Shown here piece by piece: positions 52,317 through 64,000 of a stretch of DNA of 64,000 bases. The notes below the pieces were generated by a model. It made no database searches and was not told the DNA's origin. It saw nothing but the letters and a program-made list of their open reading frames with translations. Positions within the stretch are counted from its first letter, which is position 1; every line of letters starts with the position of its first letter. The stretch comes from Rodentolepis nana (Eukaryota; Platyhelminthes; Cestoda; Cyclophyllidea; Hymenolepididae): assembly GCA_900617975.1 (NCBI GenBank), contig UZAE01012019.1, positions 32,157 through 96,156 on the forward strand, written 5' to 3'. The position numbers and the translations under genes are program-made.

Positions 52317-53533
52317 CTTGACCTCTCTACCTCAATTTGTTTTCTTTTGAATCACTTCTAACTATTTACTTTAGCCACTTATCTTGTAAACAATGATATC
52401 ATTTATTCTAGTATTACATATTTTGATCATATATACTGAGCAAAGTTTTAGAATTTTCTTGCCTCTGTACGTGCTTTCGGTTCAATATTCTTTACAGCAC
52501 ACCTTTTTCCTTAAGAAATGTATGGTTCCCTAAATTGATAGGAAAGTTCGGAAAACTGGGCGGGAAGTATTAAACTTTACTTCAAGCTCAGCCCATTACC
52601 CTGTTAAAGTGCCTTGGTTGAAGAAACGCAGAGACTGATCACTTCAGAATAGACATCGTGGATACAGTAACTTTTATTTATCTCCTGTCTACATTTTCTA
52701 CATTTTTAATTTCTTATTATTGGAATGCCATTGCGTTTCGAGAACCACTGTCGTGGGATTGAGGGATTTATGAAGCAAGGACAGCGAAAATGGGAGATTG
52801 TGAGAAAATAAATCTGGCTCCTGCTGATAAACCGTAGTAGGCCTCACTGCTTTTAAAGGAAATGCCAATAAGAGTGAATGTTGGGATCTAAATGCCAGTG
52901 ATTATAATTCGATTGCTATAAAGAATTTGTGGGTGTTAAATCTGGCTATTTTACTAAAAAATATGAAGGCATTTCGCGGTATGCACTCCAGATTGCTCTT
53001 AAATTGAATCAAATAAGGGTATTAAAGCTACTTGCACACATTTGGGGACAGAAGCATCTATCCATTAACCTTCCAACTATTAATGGCAATCAAGTTATTT
53101 CATTCAATCTAACCATGACAATGAAATTTTCATTTAGCTCAATGTTAAAAACTGATATCTATATGACAGTTTTGAGTCCGCTGTTATAGTAAAATAAAAC
53201 CAAATGAATAGATAACTAAATGCATATATGACACATCATCAACTTTAATGCAAGGAAAGTCCATGTAACCAGAGAAATATAAACGCTAGGTTAATTTGCC
53301 TGTATTTGATGATAAAATAACAAGAAGGCGAAGAGTGTCAAGTTGGATTATTACGCAAAGCTAGTTATACTACTTCATTTCCAGTAAGAATGACGAGAAT
53401 TAATAAAAGGTAAGGAATCTGGATTTTCAAACTATTATTTTTGTTATTATAAACTGTCTCGATTTACATCATATTCAAGGTCATTGACGCATCGTTCATA
53501 GTTATCCACTTGCTTGACTTGACTTGATAAGTC
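52317..53533. other. Spacer between acidic gene and RING gene
   Basis: No supported gene. Same-strand neighbours 1.2 kb apart, so co-transcription with trans-splicing is possible but not shown. Confidence 0.5.
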
Positions 53534-54933
53534 ATGGCATACATCTCACCAAAGAGCCTTGATTGTACTATTTGCTATACTCAGTAATTGAACAAATTAA
53601 TGTTAATGCATGGCATGTTGAAAAATCTCTTTCACGATACTTAGTTCTCATTCTTTCCCATTTGTTAGATATACTGATGCAGTATCACTCTCTTGCGCTC
53701 ACAATTTCTGCGAAAAATGCATTCTTGACCATCTTGACAAAAACCCAAAATGTCCTATTTGTGACAAGCCTGCAAATAAAAATAACGTGCAACCTGATGC
53801 AAAGCTAAGACAACTAATAAATGGCCTCTCCTCTTGTCCATCAACTTGCCATGATTGCAAAGAACAAACGGAACAATTAAAGAAATGTGCGGATTGTAAC
53901 AATTATATATGTGAAACTTGCCATGGTATTCATTTCAATAAGGTACCTCGCCAATTTTTCGATCTTAGTTATTAAATTATAGCTGAAACTAGAAATCGAA
54001 AATTGGTTTAAAGAAAAAGCACCACAAAGGATGAGTGAGTTAGATGGCTACCGTAAAAGACTTTCTGAGATTGAAATTCATATTGACGAGTTTACGAAAA
54101 TTACGGAGTCAAATTTGTCGCAGCACCAGGCAAAACTGATGCAAATATTAGATAACATGCAAGGCCATAGAGAAGATGTTGAGTTGGCCCTATTGCAACA
54201 ACTCAGTGAGGCAAACAATCTTCTGAGAAGAACGGAAGATCTTATCAGTGAATCGTCTAATGAAGTATGGTACCCTTATTTTACTCTTTGCATTTTTTCA
54301 GACCATTTTAGAATCCAATGTAGTGAGCGATCTTCTTTTAGAAGTGGACAAGTTTGAGTCCAGATTCAACAAGTTTAGAAGCGATATGAGTGACCGACCG
54401 CTGGAAATACCACTGACCGAACATGTAAGTAACTTCTTATTTGATTTATAGTAGGAACGTCCTGCTCTATCCCTATTTTAATGTCTAGCTATAATAACTC
54501 CTTAGAAATTATGACAAAATTTATTCCGAATCATAAGTCGATCAACAAAATACATTTTTTTCATCGGAATTTGAAAAATACAGAAACGGTCACTCGAATT
54601 ACATGAAAGGATAAAGCAAGATGGTAAATTAGCGCACATTCTTGATCCCAATATTTATCTTTCTGGTATAAAATGAGATATTGGAAACACATGAAAGCGT
54701 GTTAAAATTGTACCCTGTAGACAGTTTACTTAATATACTACAGTTAATACTCCTCGCCAGTTTTTAACTTTGACGAACATGAGCAATCTTGAAGTATTAA
54801 ATTTTACTATTGATTTTTTTCCTAAATTTTTTAGAATATCCAGTGTTTACGTGAGCTGAATATTCTTGAAACGATACCGCTAAATGATCAATCTATCTCT
54901 TCAAAGACAAAGAAAGCACCTCAAGGACATTAA
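53534..54933 (+). CDS. RING finger, B-box-like, coiled-coil protein (TRIM-like), 5 exons
   Basis: Likely a small E3 ubiquitin ligase. Exons 53534-53583, 53669-53942, 53983-54264, 54302-54424 and 54835-54933 join in phase to 275 aa; two introns are only 40 and 37 bp. A C3HC4 RING occupies residues 11-48, completed only after splicing exon 1 to exon 2: Cys11, Cys14, Cys26, His28, Cys31, Cys34, Cys45 and Cys48. Residues 73-106 hold a second zinc-binding segment (CPSTCHDC, KCADC, CETCHGIHF) in B-box-like spacing. The rest is charged helix with heptads (about 110-240), and there is no SPRY, NHL or other C-terminal domain. This domain order is that of minimal TRIM proteins, but I cannot name an orthologue. 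The start codon is the first ATG of the RING exon. A spliced connection from the acidic gene upstream is phase-compatible but not supported by a good acceptor. Confidence 0.85.
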
Positions 54934-55842
54934 TTTGATCTCCTCTATTTTGAATTGCTGCCATTACCGCACAAATTATAATTGATAAATAGCTTCTATT
55001 TTGTAGTGGGACCAATCGCACTTAGACTTGAGGTAGCGTTTCGTGAGCTGAGAAATTGGGCCTTTTGTTTTGACTCACCCGGGTGAAACCTAATCGTAGC
55101 CCCCCACGCACTGAATTATTATCAGATCTCCTCTATACTCGCTGCTGGTAATAAGCCGTGCTAGATTTCTCTTTTCAAGCAGTGCCAACCAAAAATCGCT
55201 ATTTCATTAACCACTCGTAGTTACGAAACCACCGACTGCGTCAATAAATCATCACTCTTTTGTGGGAAACCCCACTAATTTGTGCAGTGGTCTAGAGATG
55301 TAGCGAGTCTACTTATCGCAATTTACATTAACGATAACTCTAAATGCGATAAAATAGAAGCGATGCATCCTTACGGAGACTACCAAATTTATTCTCATTT
55401 AAATATTTAAGAACACGGATTAATGAGAATGCGACAACTACATGTAACACTAAGTAGTAGCTAATTAGATGAAACAATCTACAATTGACACTTAAAGTAA
55501 ATTGAAATCTTCCAATTTAGGAACGTTACACAATAGTATTAAGGGTGCCTGATAATAAATGCAGAAACCATGACATACCCTGAAACTTGGAGTCATCGAG
55601 TACTAACAGTAATATGAGGACTGACGTCGGTACTAAGAAAAATCGAGAATGCTCCAAGAGAGCAAGATGCTTTTGGTCAGTAGAGGTTATAAATGCGCAG
55701 AGATTGCATATCTAACCCCCCTTCTTAATTAAAAGTTCAGTATTCTCCCTTTTCTAAGTTAAAATATTTCCCTAGTTCGTCAATAATAATGGAACAATGT
55801 ATTTGCAAACACAAGATAAGGTAGAAAATGTTGACTTCAAGA
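54934..55842. other. Convergent intergenic region, RING gene and Spindly-like gene
   Basis: 3' flanks of two converging genes. Nothing else recognised. Confidence 0.6.
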
Positions 55843-58800
55843 TCACGACTGATTGCATTCGACTCTATCTTCCTCGCATAGCTTTTCCTGGGGTTGCTCT
55901 GCAGAAGTCCTCTCTTTTATCACCTCATCTTTAGTTGGAGAAGAAGAATAGATATTCACTTCAAAAGGTGATTCAATATCCGCCTGATTTTCTGTGCAAT
56001 AAAAAAAGCATCATTTAATGCATAAGGCAGATTACAACAAGGGAAGCAAAAATAATTGTTCTGAGCAGAGGTAAGTCTTACTAGAAACACACACATTCTA
56101 CTGCTCCTCTTATTGACAAAATTATGCTTCAACCTCATCTGCAATAAGTGACATTAATCTGATCTAAGCTCAAAATAAGTACTCGCTACTGTCGTGAGCA
56201 TTTTCATGCCTCACTCTGAAACTAGTTACGTTACAGCGCAAAATTAGAGCTTTCTCCTGCTTCTAGACCGAGCGATTACCCGTAAGTAGAGAGGTGATAA
56301 CACATTAAGCCACCTCAAGCCATAGGGGTAGATGATTAATGCTATTCACTTTAGGCACAAAAGAGACTTAATATGGCAGGGTGTATCACAATTCATGTTG
56401 ATTTGAGAACTGAAATGAAGAGCAAAACTACATGTTCAACAAGTTAATCAACCTAGCTATTCCCTATTTCAAAATACCAGTTTTTCCCCCTAAATTAATC
56501 ATGCCTGGCACAAATCCATCACCCTTCCATCGTATTGAGTGGGTACAATTATAAAAGCGAACCTATATACTTAAACTCTAATATGAACATCAGACTTCTA
56601 TACCAGCACACAGCTCGTATAGATAACCTTGAAAGAAGAGAGAATGCACTTGCCTTTATTATTACTTGCTGCTAATTTAATCATTTGAAGCTCCTGATTT
56701 AGACTCTTGACTAGCGAACGTTGGTAGGCTAATTCTAGATTCACGTCATAATGGGCGCGATATTCGGACATGAGTTGCTCACGCATTTCCACCGCCTCAC
56801 ATTTGGCCTTGTCTGCTGCACATTTGTAGGCTATAATTCGTTCCCTGCAAAGAAAGTGAACATATTTATTTTACACAGTCCAAGCTGTCATTATGAAATG
56901 CGAGGCTACGCCGCCTTTCAGAGTAGCAGTGGATTATAGGAATGATGTTAGATAACTACTAATGTAGTAACAGGAAGCGTAATTCTCATATATGAGAAGG
57001 GAAAACCCGACTCTGAAGAAATCTTCGATTGTTCAGAACAGGGAAAACATTCAACCATGAGCTCCCTTGAAGCAGATTCATTGGGTCTCAGCCCCAAGGA
57101 CTCAAATATCTGCATGTAAGTAAAAATATTAGGTTGGCAACTAAGTCATTGCCGATTTCAAATAAGAAGGCGAATTCGGAATTTTTGTTTAAAAATATAA
57201 CTTTATTCAATTAGATATTGGCCCTTCTTGTCGATGACCTTTTTCCATCGTTCTGGCAGAGTAAAAATTCCCCGTTCGTAAAATGTCTGGTCTTTGCTAT
57301 TATAAAACTGAATTAGGTGTGATCCGACATCATCCGCGTTGTTACAAATTTTACCATTTAAAGAGTTTTGGATGGAACGAAACAAATAGTAATCCGAAGG
57401 CGCAAGGTCAGGGCTATATGGTGGGTGTGACAAAACATCCCAACCCAGTTGCAATAATTTTTGCCGAGTAACCAAAGATGTGTGCGGGGGCCTTGCGTTA
57501 TCATGATGGAAAACAACACCCTTCCGCCGATTTGATAATGCCGGCGCTTATCTTCAATTGCATCCTTCAGTTTTTCGAGTTCTTCAACATACACATTTGA
57601 ATTTATCGTTTGGTTCTGCGGCATGAGTTCAAAATACAAAATTCCTTTGTGATCCCCCCACCAGACTGACAGCATAATCTTTTTTTGGTGAATCTCTGCT
57701 TTTGATACTGTTTGGGCTGGTTGATCTTGCTTCACCCATGAACACCCATGCGAGTAACATTGTTATAAACTATCCACTTTTCGTCGCCAGTAAGTAACTA
57801 GGTTCTTCAGAAATGGATCATTCTCATTGCGTTTCAGTAGCGGCGAATCACAGATGCTAATCCGTTGCGTCAAATGAATTTCCTTCAACTGGTGAGGGAT
57901 CCATAAATCAAGTTTCTTGACATAACCAAGGGTTTTTCATTTTTTTTTTTCAATGCATGTATGCGACACATTGAGCAGCTTCTCTGCAATATCTCGTGTT
58001 GTGCTGTGACGATTTGAATCGATAATGGCCTTGATATGGGTTTCATCCACTTCGACTGGGTGGCCAGATCGTTGTGAATTTTTCAGTGAAAAATCACCGC
58101 AACGAAATCTTTCAAACCAATTTCGACACTGACTTTCTTTTAAGGCTTCATCTCCATATACGGCACATAACTTCTTTTGTGCTTGCGATGCGTTCTTGCC
58201 TTTTCGGAAGTAATACAATAAAATGTGTCGGAAGTGCACGTCCTGTTCTTTAATTTTTAAATTGGGATAAAAACAAAACTAAAGAACTAAACAAAAAAAT
58301 TTTAACTAATTAACCTAGAAGCCCATACAGTAAGAGAAAAATATAGGTTAGATGCTCTGGCCACGTTAACAAAACAAAAGAAAGTATAGAGTGAATCCGT
58401 CAACAAAAACAGCAACCCAACGGCCAACCCAATAATTTGAAGAATACATTTCATTCGTATTAGTAAATTAACTAAACTAATCTCTTTTTAAGTCCACATA
58501 ATAACTCACTTAAGAGCATTAACGAGATTTTGCTGGTTGAAAGTGTCACGTCCAAAAGCAGCAGACATTCGTTCCTTTTCTCCGATCTTTCCAACCTGCA
58601 AAGAAACAACACCAGTAAATCCCTATTAGAAAATAAACAAATTTATATAAGAAGGCAGAAAAAGTAGATTAAATAATTAAATTTTATCTTTTGAAACTAT
58701 GCACCAGTAATTGAGTACTAACTGCAGTTGCTTCGTATGAAAAAGATCCCAATTCATCACGACACAGTTGTTGAGACAAAAAATTTACTGATCAAATGAG

Positions 58801-61800
58801 ATGAAACATTAGAAATTTGACTCGAAATTTCATTGCGATCCCTAGATGGAGAGGCCAGTCAGACTTAGAAAATCTTCAGTTTAAGATGGTGGTATAAAAA
58901 ATAGGAGGGATTTGGGTTTTCCCAAGCGTTCAGCGCCGTGGTCACTAAAATCGGCCTATGGGAAACAATTAAATTAGCACTAGTTAAAGTGCTTGGCTCA
59001 GAATTCAGAAGGCAAAAATTAAAATGCTACAGGTGGACGCACAATGAGGGGAATGGTCAACCACACCAAATAGCTCCGACTAATAAAGGAAGAGGAATTC
59101 GATTTTCTCACCAAAGAAGCTTCTTGGTGGTGGTTCGGCTCTGTACAAAATGAGCGTTGGGAAATGATTTCTTAATTGACCTTGAGAACAAATTACCATT
59201 AAACGCAACAACTAGTAACCTTAAAAATTTATTTATTTATATCAAATGACAGGCATTTTGATAGTTATCATAAGCCCTTTAGTTGACTTCAGGCTTCACA
59301 GAGAAGAAGGAACATCAAGGTGAAAAAAAGTCGAGAGGGGGAGGGGATGGGAACAGAAGAGTATTTCAAAGATGTAAAAGAGAGACACAAAGGTAGAGTG
59401 AAAAAGATGAGGTGAGTACTGTGGAAGTATTCGAATATGACATACAGTGAGGTGATGGTGTTTTGAAGTCGGAAGTCAACTGCCGAATAATAGACTTTTT
59501 TGCCGTATGAGTATACGTTGACCAGGGTGCACCACGTGGAGGTAAGTCTATCACACACCCCGTAACCTTAAATATTACATATGCGCATTCAACATTAAGA
59601 CTCACTGTCTCTAGGACATTTGCATATTGTTCTATAATTGTTAAGATTCGCAATCAACTACTTCCGATGAAATCAAGAAACAAGTCTCTTCGAATGCCCA
59701 CAACTGGACCACTACCTGTGGAGAAGTTGAAGCCGTACTTATCGGTTAACCAGAAGGACAATTATTCATCAACCAATTCTCATATATATTCAAAGGCAAG
59801 TTTATTTTCTCATTAGAGCCAAAATTTTTCTCCTTTCTTCTGAGGTCTGGGTAGTAAGTAGCTGTTTTTAAAGGATGACTGAGTAGGTGAGAGAATAATG
59901 ATAAGTGTTAGGGCAAGATAGAAAGAAAGAACCTACGTGCTCATCGCGCAAACAATTTTCAACTGATTCGAGTCGAGCCACCTCTGAAGTAAGTCGAGTA
60001 ATTTCAGTATAGAGCTTGACGATATACTCCTTGTATGCCTTTGTCACATTCGAGTCTAGTTCCCGTTGGAGTTGAAGCTAAGAGACACAAAATGAAATGT
60101 TACAGAACATAGCATTTTAGTGCATGTTGATTACAAAGACAGCATATGCGACTAATAAGTAATCCAATTCTTGACCGTAATAACACACTGGGAAATCGAG
60201 GTTAAATGGACTAATAAGCTTACCTAAAAACAACTTATAAGGTATTAATACCAACATACTTGTGTCTTCTCAGCTTTTAGTTCATTAAATGAAATATTAG
60301 CTTGAAGCATTTGATGGTTATAAAGAAATTTAATCCTAGGGTGATAAATGCACCCATTACCGTTCCTTCATGACGTTGCTATGCTAAAATATTTCTAATG
60401 ATCCAATCAATCCCATCATCTAATTTGCCCATAAATTGAGATGATATCCAAAAAATGAAGTCCTCATTCAGTTAAAAGCCGCTTGATTCGTTTAGACAAT
60501 TGGTTAGAACTAAAATAACTGGGAACAGAAGTAACAGATAATAAGAAATAGCTGCAACTAGGATAGGATATGGACTCATATCTACCTTATGAATACCATC
60601 ACATGACCTGAAGATTATGAGATGACATGCAATTTGAGGAAATTGGAGCGTTTAAATGAGAATGGTAAAAACTTTTAGCAGACTATTGAGTAATTTATCC
60701 TAGATCTGTTTGCCGACGAGGGGCGGTCTAAACACGTCCGGACTTTCTGGGCCATTGCCAATGGCCACTGTTTATTATTATCTTGCCTTCTCGAAATTTC
60801 GTGATGAAATTTAGTACAGCCAGTAGTACAGTGACGAGGTGGGAAGCAGGATATGCTGGCTACCCTCTTCTACTAGACTTACGATTTTCTTTTGGCTTTC
60901 AGACTGTATGTTAGCGAGGTTATTTTCCAATTCAACGATTTTCTCCTGTTGTTTCTTGACAAGAATTTCAGCTCTTCGTCTACGGTCTTCAACCTAAAGT
61001 AAAGCAAAAATTTTAGCTATTTCAGGGCAAGCAAGAAAGCGGAAAGATTATACCTCTGAGAAGAGTGAATTTCCCCTTGTGTTGTCAACTGAGCCAATTT
61101 GTACCTTCAACGCTTCACGTTCCATGCTGAGTTCAACTATTTCTTCGCGCAAATTCTATCAGCAATAAAGAAAGATACCAAATAGACTTACATAGAAGAG
61201 GGTTAGAACTAGACGAGAACTTACTTATATAATAATAACCAATGGGAATGGAAACCTACAAAGTTAGGTGTACAGAAGACTACATTTAAAGGAGTATTAA
61301 CTTATTACGTACTTGTAAGCCGGTACACAAGGGAGTGATACATTAAATGGCAGATATAACCCAATAAACAGACCAAAAACAAAGCCCTTATGTGGAATGA
61401 AAGCACAAAATGAGTACAAATGTGCGTACACACTTGAACTTTGAACGTCCATTGTGGATAAAATTACTCAACATTGTAGGTTACAAGTTCAACGATGCCA
61501 ATCACTGAGGAAAATGGCAGAGAACGTAACCCAAAGTAGACGCTTTCACGCAGTCAAAAATGTGGGTTGAAAAAAAGAATCCATGACTAAACTAGTCTGA
61601 TGTATTAATTAACTCGAATGATAAATAATTTATGAATTAATCAATCCAATAATTTGTTCGGCCACCTAAATAAAGCCAACTGAATCGCTGCAAATAATAA
61701 ACACTTTGACAACAATATTTGAAGAAGAAAAAAACAGCCAAAAGAAAAAGAAGGAGAGTTAGAAAGAGAAAAAAAATTGTAGTGAAAAATCAATAGCTAA

Positions 61801-62605
61801 CCTCACAAAAGTAGTATCTGCGAGAAAGCGATTAACAATCAGCTTCATGCTTGAAACAGATCATCAAGATATAGCTTCAAGTCATCGAAAAGACATATGA
61901 CTCTGCAGACACACGTAACCAAAATACAACTATTTACAAAAACAAAAGGTTATTACTCCTACCATAATGGATTAAAATGTAAACTCAACAATAAAAAGTG
62001 AAACTTAGACGAACCTTGATAGTTAATTCGAGTTCCCTGATATTCATCCGGGCGGAATTTAAATCCTCATCCTTTTCGGAATTCAGAATATGCAATTTTT
62101 TAGTTTCAGACTGCTCAGAAATCAACTGCAAAGTGAGTTTGTCTATTTTAGACACAAGTTCATCTATGGTATTGTTAGTGGTATTATTTGTTGTCATCTA
62201 AAACATTATGTTCAGCGATAAGGAAGCATTAAATATGAATTATAAAAACAATATTTCACTTACATTGTCTTTTGAAACTTCCAATATGTCAATTCTCTCC
62301 CGTAATTGGGAATTTTCGGACTTTAAGTCAGATACTTTCTTTTCACTGACTTCCAAATCATGTTTACATAGTTCAAGTTGCTGCTGTAGCTGACCGATTT
62401 GCTGAACCATGTCCGTGGTAGACAGATTAAGATCTTGAATAAAGTTTATAGCACTTTCACGGTGATCCAATGGACGTTCCGTCAATGCAAGCTTCAATTC
62501 ACAAACTTCTTTTCTGAGTTCCTCTATTTCTTCTTGATATTCTTTCTCCATAGATTCCAAATTATGAATGCGCAACTTAAGCGCATAGTTCTCCTGTTGT
62601 AGATC
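55843..62605 (-). CDS. SPDL1: Spindly-like dynein/dynactin adaptor, C-terminal part (5' end missing)
   Basis: Spindly recruits dynein-dynactin to kinetochores. Exons, 5' to 3': 62264-62605, 62015-62197, 61054-61155, 60883-60993, 59937-60077, 58510-58595, 56654-56844, 55843-55991; all in phase, 434 codons then stop. The diagnostic block spans an exon junction: TRGNSLFSE joined to VEDRRRRAE, matching the Spindly motif region (GNSLFAEVEDRR) that contacts the dynactin pointed end. Everything else is coiled coil (for example MEKEYQEEIEELRKEVCELK), with a short acidic disordered tail. The N-terminal CC1-box exon was not found, so it lies above 62605 or outside the window. The intron 55992-56653 has a GC donor (GCAAGT) in place of GT, and phase requires it. 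Mariner copy 2 and a SINE copy sit in other introns. Related adaptors (BICD, HAP1 families) are alternatives, but the Spindly block fits best. Confidence 0.75.
57129..58432 (-). mobile_element. Mariner transposon, copy 2 (1304 bp), in a Spindly intron
   Basis: Second copy of the same mariner, reverse orientation, flanked by TA (57127-57128 and 58433-58434). The end at 57129 starts TTAGGTTGGCAACTAAGTCA, nearly identical to the 3' end of copy 1; the other end reads TTGGGTTGGCCGTTGGGTTG in reverse complement and has drifted in the inner part of the repeat. It lies in the 56845-58509 intron of the Spindly-like gene, in the same direction as the gene. Confidence 0.95.
57203..58254 (-). pseudogene. 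Mariner transposase, frameshifted and lacking start codons
   Basis: Nearly identical to the transposase of copy 1. Here the frame stays open across the N-terminal region that copy 1 has broken (KKLCAVYGDEALKESQ). Both ATG codons used in copy 1 are altered, to ATT and GTG. The A-run after HTCIEKK is again out of frame, and the same four-base TACT duplication interrupts the protein before TGDEKWI. Catalytic blocks HHDNARPP and YSPDLAPSDYYLF are readable. Non-functional as it stands. Confidence 0.92.
59226..59561 (-). mobile_element. SINE-like element, copy 4, in a Spindly intron
   Basis: Same family as 25782-26110 and the same orientation. Direct repeats GTAACCTTAAA flank it at 59215-59225 and 59562-59572. 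It has the TAAA-type tail at the 59226 side, the GGTAAGTCTAT head near 59541, and the ATAGACTT/AAGTCTAT inverted repeat. It sits in the 58596-59936 intron. Confidence 0.85.
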
Positions 62606-63940
62606 CTTGATAGAAAATCTGATTTAAGTGATTTTAAACAGATTGTTATCGAATCAACATGAAAAAAAGCAAAAGACCAATTAAGATATTCAAGTAAAAA
62701 ATTATATTGCAGCAAAAAAGTAATAATAGTTCGTTAACTCGCAGTAATTTTATAGAAATGAGGCGCTGTGAAAAAAAACAATAAGACATTTTCAATTGAG
62801 CACAATGTTCACAAACCGGCTTTACTGCTATATATTAACAAATTTTCGCAGCTATGTTATTATGCAATTCCAAGCATTTAGAAAAGTTTTAAAAATACAC
62901 TTAATAAAAGTAATTTGAATTCTAAAACCAAGATATAATACGTGAATATGTATTTGCGTTATACTCTCCCTCTTTGTTTCTATGCAATTCATACAACTAA
63001 ACTTGGTATTTATTGTAGTATTTGATAAAATGAGCCTGAAGCGATTGAAATTTTCTCATTTATGTCTATTTTTGATTCCTTTTGCTGAAATTTTTATTTG
63101 CGTACTTGTCACAACTTATGAAAATACATTAATCAAAATTTTGATTTTCTTGAATTCTTTTCCCAAATAGCATTTCATGCGTGTTTAAATATCATAAGAA
63201 TTTGATGAATATTGTCTTGAGCAGATATCTTATCACTTTAAATAGTTTAAATCATTGCATTTCGAATGAATAAGATCTTCAATTGAAACCCACATACATT
63301 ATAGGAAATTAAAATCAAATTAGTCGGACACTTCTAAAAGTGTTCTTTTTTCGTTATCGTCTAGGTATATATAAAAGTAAGAACGGAAAGAATATCAACC
63401 ATTCAGTGGTGTTCACTGAACCCCCAGCTCTTACTAGAGATATCGTCAACGATAACTACTAATATAAAATGTTCGTAATCCGCCTCAACTCAAACAGTCA
63501 CTGCTTATTTCTAAAAATCAACCATCTGATGTGGTGTTTTAAGGTATTGAAATCGGAAATGAGAAGATTCAGCACTAACACTAATTGCAAACAGAGATAC
63601 ATGTTGAAACTGAATTTAAAATCGAAATATAATAGCATTAACTTGATTAAAACTTGGGGTCGTTCATTGAAGCTAATTACAAAGCATAGCTTAAAAGACT
63701 CAATTGAATGATCAGATTAAAATTATTAGTTTTGTCAAGTTCGTCAAAGCAACACAATTAAATGCTCACTAAACCAGTATTATTTTTTTTAAATTTACAT
63801 TACTGGTAAATTGCACTACATCGTTGAACGTTTTTTGTTATAAGAGGGAAAAAATGAGAAGTTTACTTATTCCTTTGTTGCCTAAATTTCAGTTCATTGT
63901 GGCTATTAGCGCGGCTTCGAGTCTATATATTTTATAAATG
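62606..63940. other. Region upstream of the first visible Spindly exon
   Basis: Very AT-rich. It should be intron or 5' flank of the Spindly-like gene. I looked for a CC1-box exon ending in phase 0 and found none. Confidence 0.5.
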
Positions 63941-64000
63941 CGGGTTGTGCGATAGACTTACCTCCACATGGTGCACCCTGGGCAACGTATACTCATACGG
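63941..64000 (+). mobile_element. SINE-like element, copy 5, cut by the window edge
   Basis: The last 60 bases match the family head (GTTGTGCGATAGACTTACCT, then CACATGGTGCACCCTGGGCA) and run off the window. Same orientation as copy 2. The remainder should lie just beyond 64000. Confidence 0.85.

Noticed and set aside
57283..57471. Plus-strand ORF in mariner copy 2 and its twin at 39382-39570
   Set aside because: Antisense shadow of the transposase gene.
59226..59561. Hammerhead ribozyme in the SINE-like repeat, as in some schistosome repeats
   Set aside because: No CTGATGA and GAAA core could be found on either strand of any copy.
1..64000. CRISPR arrays, operons or other prokaryotic systems
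   Set aside because: No regularly spaced repeats, and all convincing genes are spliced animal genes.

Overview
The window is eukaryotic genomic DNA, AT-rich and intron-heavy. It carries six multi-exon genes recognised by family or domain, one weaker gene model, two mariner transposons and several copies of a short SINE-like repeat. Very short introns (31 to 40 bp) occur beside introns of several kb. That mixture, and the animal-type gene set, suggest a flatworm, most likely a tapeworm; this assignment is inference, not proof. ORF length is a poor guide here, because real coding sequence is spread over exons of 11 to 437 bp. I rebuilt genes by following splice sites and codon phase by eye.

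Layout. Bases 48-23947 (minus): a girdin/Daple (CCDC88) homologue with an N-terminal HOOK domain and long coiled coil, 23 exons. Bases 23948-27419: intergenic, with one SINE copy flanked by perfect 15-bp duplications. Bases 27420-44665 (minus): a MATE-type multidrug and toxin extrusion transporter (SLC47-like), 18 phase-consistent exons including a 24-nt microexon, with mariner copy 1 in an intron. Bases 45675-46163 (plus): TFIIA gamma subunit (GTF2A2). Bases 46353-50023 (minus): 6-phosphogluconate dehydrogenase, 12 exons, complete. Bases 51776-52316 (plus): an unrecognised acidic protein whose first exon may depend on spliced-leader addition. Bases 53534-54933 (plus): a small RING/B-box-like/coiled-coil protein. 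Bases 55843-62605 (minus): the C-terminal part of a Spindly-like dynein adaptor, with mariner copy 2 and a SINE copy in introns; its first exon is not found.

The genes look like unrelated housekeeping and cell-biology genes, not a pathway cluster: trafficking and cytoskeleton adaptors (CCDC88, Spindly), membrane export (MATE), basal transcription (TFIIA gamma) and the pentose phosphate pathway (PGD). GTF2A2 and PGD converge with under 200 bp between stop codons. MATE/GTF2A2 and PGD/acidic gene are divergent pairs.

The most unusual items are the SINE family, which carries a conserved splice-donor consensus inside a small inverted repeat; two equal-length mariners sharing the same reading-frame lesion at the first catalytic motif; and the set of micro-introns and micro-exons. 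No RNA gene, CRISPR array or prokaryotic system was seen.
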